Assembly (NCBI GenBank): GCA_039881145.1
Contig: JAYKKI010000005.1
Span: 23,431,501-23,495,500 of the forward strand
DNA: 64,000 nt
Source of the DNA: Druceiella hillmani
Taxonomy: Eukaryota; Arthropoda; Insecta; Lepidoptera; Hepialidae
Reading direction: 5' to 3'
The position numbers and the translations under genes are program-made. Under the pieces are notes generated by a model. The model was given only the letters and a program-made list of their open reading frames with translations, was not told where the DNA came from and did no database searches. Shown here piece by piece: positions 57,320 through 64,000 of the stretch. The number at the start of each line of letters is the position of its first letter. The first letter of the stretch is position 1.

Positions 57320-57391
57320 TCCAAGATTCTAACCCAGAACCGTCGAGGTCAGATTCTTGTGCTTTATCGCCGAGCCAATGATTGACTTCGA
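57320..57391 (-). mobile_element. tRNA-like sequence, SINE head or tRNA pseudogene
   Basis: The minus strand contains an A-box-like 'tggctcggcgataaagc' (57361-57377) and a B-box-like 'ggttagaatcttgg' (57321-57334) about 27 bases apart, as in RNA polymerase III internal promoters. The B box has A in place of the conserved C (GGTTAGAAT instead of GGTTCRANT), and I could not fold a full cloverleaf. It is most likely the head of an old SINE whose body runs toward 57240 past a poly-A-like tract. Confidence 0.55.
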
Positions 57392-57539
57392 GAAGTCACA
57401 AAATAAAGACATACTTATTACGTACTTTTTCTGAGGTACTTAGATAAAAAAATGTTAATGCCTGAATATTTCCATATTTCTATAACTTATGTACTATACA
57501 TATGTTATGTTTTAAGTTCTTAGCTCAACTGTTGTTAGT
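57392..57539. other. AT-rich sequence, nothing recognised
   Basis: No gene or repeat supported. Confidence 0.5.
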
Positions 57540-57850
57540 GCCTAAATAAAATAATAACATAATTCTGCAAAATGACCCCGTAAACGTTTCCAACGTTAAA
57601 ATCAACAATGTTTGTCACCAAGAACTAAGTGACCATGTGAACAAGATAAAGCACGCAAAAGCTAGTCACCTATCAGCTATTAATCGTCATAGATCTTTAT
57701 CATATACTGTAATCACCGAACTTCTAGAATGCTTAGAATCCAATTAGCAAAGTGATACAGCACAATCAGCCTTGATCCTCGTGTTACGTTAATCGATATA
57801 ACCTAAAGCTTTTTAATTATAATGTCCCATTTAATCCATATTGATGGCAC
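57540..57850. promoter_or_regulatory. Balanced-composition stretch, possible conserved noncoding element
   Basis: About 300 bases less AT-rich than the flanks and free of repeats. It includes 'tcacctatcagctattaatc' and 'gttacgttaatcgatataac' with homeodomain-type TTAAT/ATTAATC cores. Low confidence. Confidence 0.25.
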
Positions 57851-60199
57851 CTTTCGTATTACAAGCGTGTTATTAACCTTATACAATTCGGTGAAAAACG
57901 AAATCGATTAAACACATTAAATTTTACACTCAGAAACCGAATATTTTAATAAAGAAATGAGCTAATATAAGTAATACATTGTAACTCAATTTTTGTGATT
58001 GTATAGTTAAAAGTTCGCTACAATGTTTTTCCTTGGAGGTGACGAGGGGAATATAACGTGAAAGAATACGTAATAAAGTCAAAATGTGTATTAAGGTGTT
58101 TTATTTAAACGCCTTAAATAATAGCGATACTGAAAGATTCTTGAAAAAGGCTATATGTGATAGGTAAAGATTGAATAAAGGTAAGAAAATTGACATAGAT
58201 GAAAAGCGTTTTATTTTTCATAAGGCTATTTGAAAAAATATCAATAAACTAATGTTTCTCAAAAGGCGATTTCTAGCTTGTTTTTTTATGTTCTCTTACC
58301 AAGAGCTTGATAATATTAGGTTTTTTTATAAAATTTGCCTTTCATCCTCAATTTTGCAACTACCAATTACGTCTTATATAATAAAATATTTCTTTTCAAA
58401 ATCGTTATCTCACGATGCATCATAACATCTAATAACACAAAAAAGTTTATAAATACAAACATTTGTACCATTTTTTTTTAAATATTGTCACATATTTTCT
58501 AAATGCAAAAAAAAATTTTGTGTACTAATTTTAAATATACAGTCATTACAATAACTGTATCTATCACACACTTCGTATAGATTGATGGATAAACGTGTTT
58601 CACTAAATGAACGTTCATCATCATGGAAATCCGGATAATAATGCGGAAAATGTGAATGAAGTAAAAAATATTTACAATCGTATAAAAAAATTTGATTTAA
58701 ACTGAGAAAACTCTGGACGGAAACAATACAAATAACTACTTAATGAAAGAAAAAATATGTTTTCGTATAACAATGAAAGAAATTTGTCCGGATGAAATTA
58801 AATACGTATAAATTATATTAATATATAGCATAATAAAATAAAAAAAATAAACTACTCTATTATGGTAACCCTATTACGGCGAGGACAGCCTGGACAACAC
58901 GCGCGATGCAATCTGACACCATAAACCGCACACACCGTTATAAGCCGTTATATAACACTATTGTTGTCAACTGTACGCGGTAATATCATTCGTCTGACAC
59001 GTGCGACAGTTTTTTTTTCAAGAAGCTTAAAAATAAGCTGCCCTTCTTAAATTTAAAAATCGTTTTAACGCAGGAGCAACCATTGAGTAATAAAAGTGAA
59101 ATTTAGACTTAAAATGAAAGAGAATGTCGACTGATTGGATGATATGGCTACCTCATCAATTTTCCGACGGTAAAATTAGTTAACATTAACGATCAATAAG
59201 TTTATCCAATAATTATATTGTAACTTACTAAATAAATCCTGAAGAAATCCACTTTATGGTACTTTTAATGCAAATATTTACGTATGGTAACCCAAATAAC
59301 AAAAAAATATTTAACAATGGTAGATTTATTAATGATGATATGTGTTGACCAATACACTCTCAAATTCTTTAAGTTTTATTTCCATGGGGTCAATGAACCA
59401 TTTTGTAACTTACCGGTTTAGCATATACTGTATGATGTGAACTTATATTGTACTTTGAACGTAATAAAGCAAAATAACCAAATACTCAATTCCAATCTAG
59501 AATAAGTTTCCACATCCTGCTAATTAATTTAACGAAAAATAAAGTCACCTCACATCATATTTAATTCATGAAACACAAACGCTAAATACACAGAATTCTC
59601 CTATAAATCTTTGAAAAATATGTTTACTAAAATCAGTATCAACGTTATAGAGAATCAATTTCAATTCGTATTTTAACTACCTACACTTTTTATTATATAT
59701 AAAATGTCTTACCCTGTGACTAACATAAATATATATATTCAATTATTTTACTTCATTTTATATGATTAATGTCTGAAAATATTTATAAATATTTGCTATT
59801 TAAACCCTAGATTCGTGACAGTGCATTAAATTTGTTCGTTGTGTTTATCAGGTCGCTTTAGTTCCCAACTGAATTGGCTGTTTTTTTTTTCAAGTTTATA
59901 AATATTTCGATTTATTCGTTCAGAGATAGTATTTATTTTAAATAGATATATAAATGAATGGAAAAAAACTTAAAATTAAATAGAATTATTCCCTGAAAAC
60001 ATCTACACGACTATTATTCAATACATAACGTCACCGTATGTTCAGCCATGTTTCGGTTCAACAATCAATATTTTCTTGACAACTTCTTCCACTTTACTTA
60101 GAATCATAAAATCTATAAACGAAGTAAGGCATTGCATCCATCTAAAATAGAGATATCTGGGAGCTACAATACTCTCAAGTCACACAAAATTGATTTCAT
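57851..60199. other. AT-rich sequence, no gene seen
   Basis: A CG-containing patch at 58870-59010 ('acacgcgcgatgcaatctg', 'tgacacgtgcgacag' with an E-box cacgtg) may be regulatory. No coding frame. Confidence 0.45.
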
Positions 60200-60670
60200 C
60201 ATAAGTATTCGAAATTGTCAGCATCCTCCTTAAATTTGTTATTGATATCAAAACCTTTCTATGGAAGTCGCCAGCTTCGAGGAAAATCTTTCGAAGTTCA
60301 AACATTTTTAGTATTTGTTTTTCTCCAGCACGAGGTCAATTTTACTTCTACTGCGTCATTTGATTTTCTCTCGGCGACAGGCCATTCTAATCGAACAAGG
60401 TCGTCATAATAAGCGACGTCTATCGATCAACATGAAATACGGATGGGAAGAAGGCACAATCGTGTACGAAAAATTCGATAAAAGCACGTTGGCGCAGACA
60501 AAGGCTCGTTTATCACGTAGAGGGCGGCTCGCTCGCGAATAACACATTACTTTACTTATCGCATTGTTTAGCAGAGTACGACTGACTTACTCGGGGAATA
60601 TGGCCGTCCGGTTCAGAGACTCGATAAAAATGAAATATTGAATAATTATTGTTATAGGACGGTGCCGAGG
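60200..60670. promoter_or_regulatory. GC-enriched island, candidate conserved noncoding element
   Basis: Composition rises across 60240-60660. Two overlapping plus frames (60215-60409 and 60315-60542) cross it. The second ends with a charged segment (KARLSRRGRLARE) before TAA. No domain, splice acceptor or donor is evident, so regulatory DNA is the likelier reading. The block 'ggagggcggctcgctcgcg'-type sequence near 60522 is the GC-richest part. Confidence 0.35.
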
Positions 60671-61803
60671 AAATTCATTTTTTCCCCTTTCTATTTTCAT
60701 TGGAAGCTGAGTGTTTCGTTTCTATTTATGACCATTGTATATGTTAACATAATAAACCTACCCTTAATGTATCATAATTTCAATTCACTCTCCTTGTTCT
60801 CGGGCTCGTCGAAGATTTTCTTTGACTACATATTTATTTATAAGCCCCATGCCCGAGTAATATCTAAAATTTACATTTCTTTACATTCACAGCATCTCCA
60901 ACTGTAGTAGTATAAGCAATGGTGAGATACCTCATTCATTATTTACAGGATAGGCGTCAACTCCAATCGTCAGAAGAAGTATAATTTAAACGTGCTCTTT
61001 TTATTATAATAACTTTAATCTAGCATTAGTTAAGATGACAGCATTTATGTCAAGTCTGCGAAAGACAACATTTCGCTCAACATTATACAAAATATGAATA
61101 CATCACATGACGATTATCTGTACCATATACGGTTTTTACAAGAATGCTGGTTATATTTTTATTATTGTATAACGACATAATAAATCTCGTAACAAAATTG
61201 ATAATTCGTTTGATGGATTATAATTCGTTTGATGGATTATTCCCAATATGATTTAAGGAATAATAAATCCGAAATAAATGTATTAATTTGTTATTTGTTA
61301 ATACTAGATTAAGGACATAAACAATTTCAGAGACTAAATTAAGAACTATTTAAAAGATTAATTCATCTTTTAAATCGATATATGATATGGACAGAAGCAT
61401 ACACATAATAAATCAGTCCATAAGTATTATAAATTAGAATTAAAATGAACAGATCAGGGGGTTATCTGAATTTCTACAAAAAAATATTTAAAATGAGCTC
61501 GTGGGTTTTCATGCAAATTAAATTAAAGTCTTTAACAGTTTGTTAATTCTCCACTGTTGGTTAATGAAAAAAAGTGGTAAATTCCTTAAAAACTTGAAGG
61601 AATCAAAGTTTACCAAAGATAAAATAAAGTGATCCAGAAAAATGTTTGTAACATCCTTATTTTAAAAAAAAATTAACCACTTTCAAACAGAGCACCATAG
61701 CTTTTGAAGAATTTCCATCTCATCTTACTAGGAATTACATACTAAATAAATAAATGACAAATAAGCTGTATACAGAATAATCAGGAAGAATAAATCTAAG
61801 AGA
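60671..61803. other. AT-rich sequence, no gene seen
   Basis: Contains a 16-base direct repeat 'ataattcgtttgatgg' at about 61201 and 61219. No gene. Confidence 0.5.
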
Positions 61804-61852
61804 AATAGTAGTATAGTAATAGTAGTAGTAGTAATAGTAGTAGTAGTAATAG
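61804..61852. repeat. (TAG)n microsatellite
   Basis: TAG/AGT trinucleotides with interspersed TAA units. Confidence 0.9.
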
Positions 61853-63199
61853 ACAATGAGACATGTCAATGCCAATATAATAATTAACTGAAGCTTAACC
61901 TGGACAAATTACCAGATTAAGTTGGAATTCATTCGCTTTACTTCACTCAACCACAAAACCTATATGAAGCTTTAAATCTCATTTACCAAAATGATTCAAA
62001 TTGTTTCATTCAAATACAAAGAGTAAATATTACTTAGGTATTGGCGACTACCGATTAAATACAAACAACAAAATCTTAAAATATTCTCAACATTTTTTTT
62101 ATATTAATCGCTGAGAAAACCAACTCTAAAAGCTGATTTAGAAAAAAATCTTCAATCTAAATCTATTCACTGTATCATAATAAATATGTTACACTAATGT
62201 TAATACTGACCGTTCTATAAAATATCCAACTGTCCAATTGCTATATATTTACATTAACAAACTAGCTTAGAACCTTCTCTAAAAAATTAATTACGAAAAC
62301 ATTTACACAAGAAATGGAACTGCTTCTGGAGAATGCACCTAAAAACGAAGTTATATCAACGAAACGTCACCTTCCAAAGCAAAGGTCGTTATGAAACCAT
62401 GGTAAACGATTTAATTTCTATTTTTAGTGTTTACATTATTTATCAGGCGCACGTAAATACGAAGAAACACTTATAATAAATATGGCACATAACAACACAC
62501 GCTAACACAAATTACGCGTATTCGTGGAAGTTACACTTTTACTATTTGAAACTCGTAATGTTAATCACTTTTCATGCTTTCTGCTATTCATTTATATTTT
62601 AATTAGTCAAAGCTCAAGAATAATGTTCAACTTTAAACTTTAAATAGTTTGAAATGTTAATTTCATAATTAATCATTGCCCTAAAGTTAAAAGATACCTT
62701 TAATTAATACCCTCAAGAAAACTCAAATCAATGCATAAAAAATATAAAAGGGATATAAACGTACATTATAATCAGATTCCTATGAAAGAGGCCAAAAACT
62801 TATTTAATATTGATTATTAAATACGTTACCCAATTTGGCCGATTTAGTGAAAAAATTAAGAAAGAAATTATCAAGAAAAACATTTGCTCTGATTAAATGC
62901 TCTTTGAAATGAAAATCACATTTATATTATACAAATTGTTGGAAATGCATATTTTTATGCACTTTTACTAATGTATTTTAGTTGCATCAAACATTCAATG
63001 CCTCGAGTGATATGCATGTCGTAGAATATGCGAATGTCTCGCATAGCTTTGGTGCCGATGATTGTTTAAAAATGGTGCTAAATGGATTCTCCAGTTTTTA
63101 ATTTCATCTCCATTGTCACCCAGTTTCATTCGTCAATATTTCTCATCGCATGTATAGGATACATTAAAAAATGCAGAACCTTATTATACCAGTTCTCTA
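61853..63199. other. AT-rich sequence, nothing recognised
   Basis: No gene or repeat supported. Confidence 0.5.
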
Positions 63200-63500
63200 T
63201 GCCAAACCAACTTCCGCGCAAATTTTTCCATCGCCAAAAACACAACCAACGAAACTACGTCCCTAACCACCTGTATAAATGTGCCAATCGCCGCCGCCGG
63301 CACCGGAAGCACACCTAGTTGATCACCGCTGTAAATTCAATAAAAAGACACCACACACGCCACAGGAAACGATTCCCGCCGACTGTGACGACGCAAAAAC
63401 GTGTGCCTTGCACGCACAGCCCGACCCACATCCGCTGCACTTCACTGCAGTTGCTACGGCGGTGCAGTCACATGCAAAACCTCATGACCAATCACTGTAA
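63200..63500. promoter_or_regulatory. GC-enriched, C-rich island, candidate conserved noncoding element
   Basis: Less AT-rich and C-rich on the plus strand. Three overlapping plus frames (63082-63513) are open mainly because the strand is purine-poor; none has a motif. It includes 'cgccgccgccggcacc' (63290-63305) and 'ctgcagttgctacggcgg'. Confidence 0.35.
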
Positions 63501-64000
63501 TACGTATACATAATTTATACCGTGTCCTTGGTCCGCTTTTTACGTTCCGCTGTTCTGGTTCGGGTGTCTTCTTTAAAAGTAAATTGTGCGGCGTTACTAG
63601 GGCGTGTATTTAATAATATGCGTCAGGGGTCTCGTGGATATCCGCGTTACCAGTAAATAATGATGCTCCGCAACAAGAACAATTAGGTACATCAGAAAAC
63701 GGCCATTTTTAAGTGCCCATTATCCAACTTATTTACTTTATTTATCTCAACTTATATCAGTTTCACCTAAATGTAAACATGTGGCCTGTATTTTGCGACT
63801 TTATCTTCAGTTGCCTAAAAAATAAAACACAATATATATTGTAGGGTTACATCTTGGTTAGATATAGAATCTAACAAGGTAGATATCTATTATATACCCT
63901 ATCATTGCTAAAAAAATACCATAACATTGTTTTGAAACGTCCTAATTTATTTAATTACCAATAATGGGACCTATCATATAGCAAGTCACCCGCTTTTATT
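63501..64000. other. Mixed sequence at window end
   Basis: Moderately AT-rich, with nothing recognised. Confidence 0.5.

Noticed and set aside
60215..60542. Two plus frames in the 60-kb island
   Set aside because: No domain or splice signals, and they overlap in different frames; regulatory DNA is the simpler reading.

Overview
This is a stretch of AT-rich animal nuclear DNA, most likely from a moth or butterfly. The evidence for Lepidoptera is indirect but consistent. There is no bacterial-style gene density and intergenic sequence dominates. Several dispersed repeats look like those common in lepidopteran genomes: a GGGTTCC...GGAACCC element ending in a CGCGAG/CTCG stem, a tRNA-derived SINE with an ATAAGTCCGCC tail, and Helitrons with TC...CTAG ends sitting between A and T. 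I could not run a similarity search, so family names rest on remembered motifs.

Protein-coding content is very low. The only convincing host exon is a 133-bp first coding exon on the minus strand (4237-4369). It encodes the start of a MADF-domain (Adf-1-like) protein, ends at a GTGAGA donor, and has a GC-rich island (about 4890-5100) upstream that could be its promoter. The rest of that gene should lie at lower coordinates, in or beyond the first 4 kb, and I did not find it. The longest other open frames are explained by palindromes, tandem repeats or pyrimidine-rich strands.

Layout. 1-5.2 kb: MADF exon, GC island and one minus copy of a tandem-type repeat (R1). 5.2-22 kb: AT-rich sequence with a GC island at 9.3 kb, a SINE with 15-bp target duplications (11.2 kb), a 155-bp foldback (11.8 kb), an R1 array (14.8-15.3 kb), several perfect hairpins and a TTAA-flanked MITE (19.3 kb). 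22-36 kb: a 98-bp tandem array abutting a foldback element (22.4 kb), Helitron ends, GC-rich islands that look like conserved noncoding DNA (28.1, 29.4-29.9 kb), and a second foldback copy (33.2 kb). 36-50 kb: an 11-unit 51-bp minisatellite with a 17-residue coding period (39.1-39.6 kb), a 247-bp duplication, a mini-Helitron, further dispersed repeats and islands at 45.0 and 49.9 kb. 50-64 kb: a 1.16-kb Helitron carrying the decayed C-terminus of a PIF1-like helicase (50.9-52.1 kb), a 72-bp repeat array (54.1-54.4 kb), two more foldback pieces, a tRNA-like sequence (57.3 kb) and islands at 52.3, 57.6, 60.2 and 63.2 kb.

The most unusual item is a small foldback family with at least five recognisable pieces here. 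Two intact copies carry 11-12-bp target-site duplications, and one end always extends about 40 bases past the palindrome. That is unusual for a cut-and-paste MITE and would also fit retroposition of a hairpin RNA. The spacing of GC-rich islands in an otherwise gene-free window suggests a long intron or the regulatory surroundings of a gene outside the window; this is inference.
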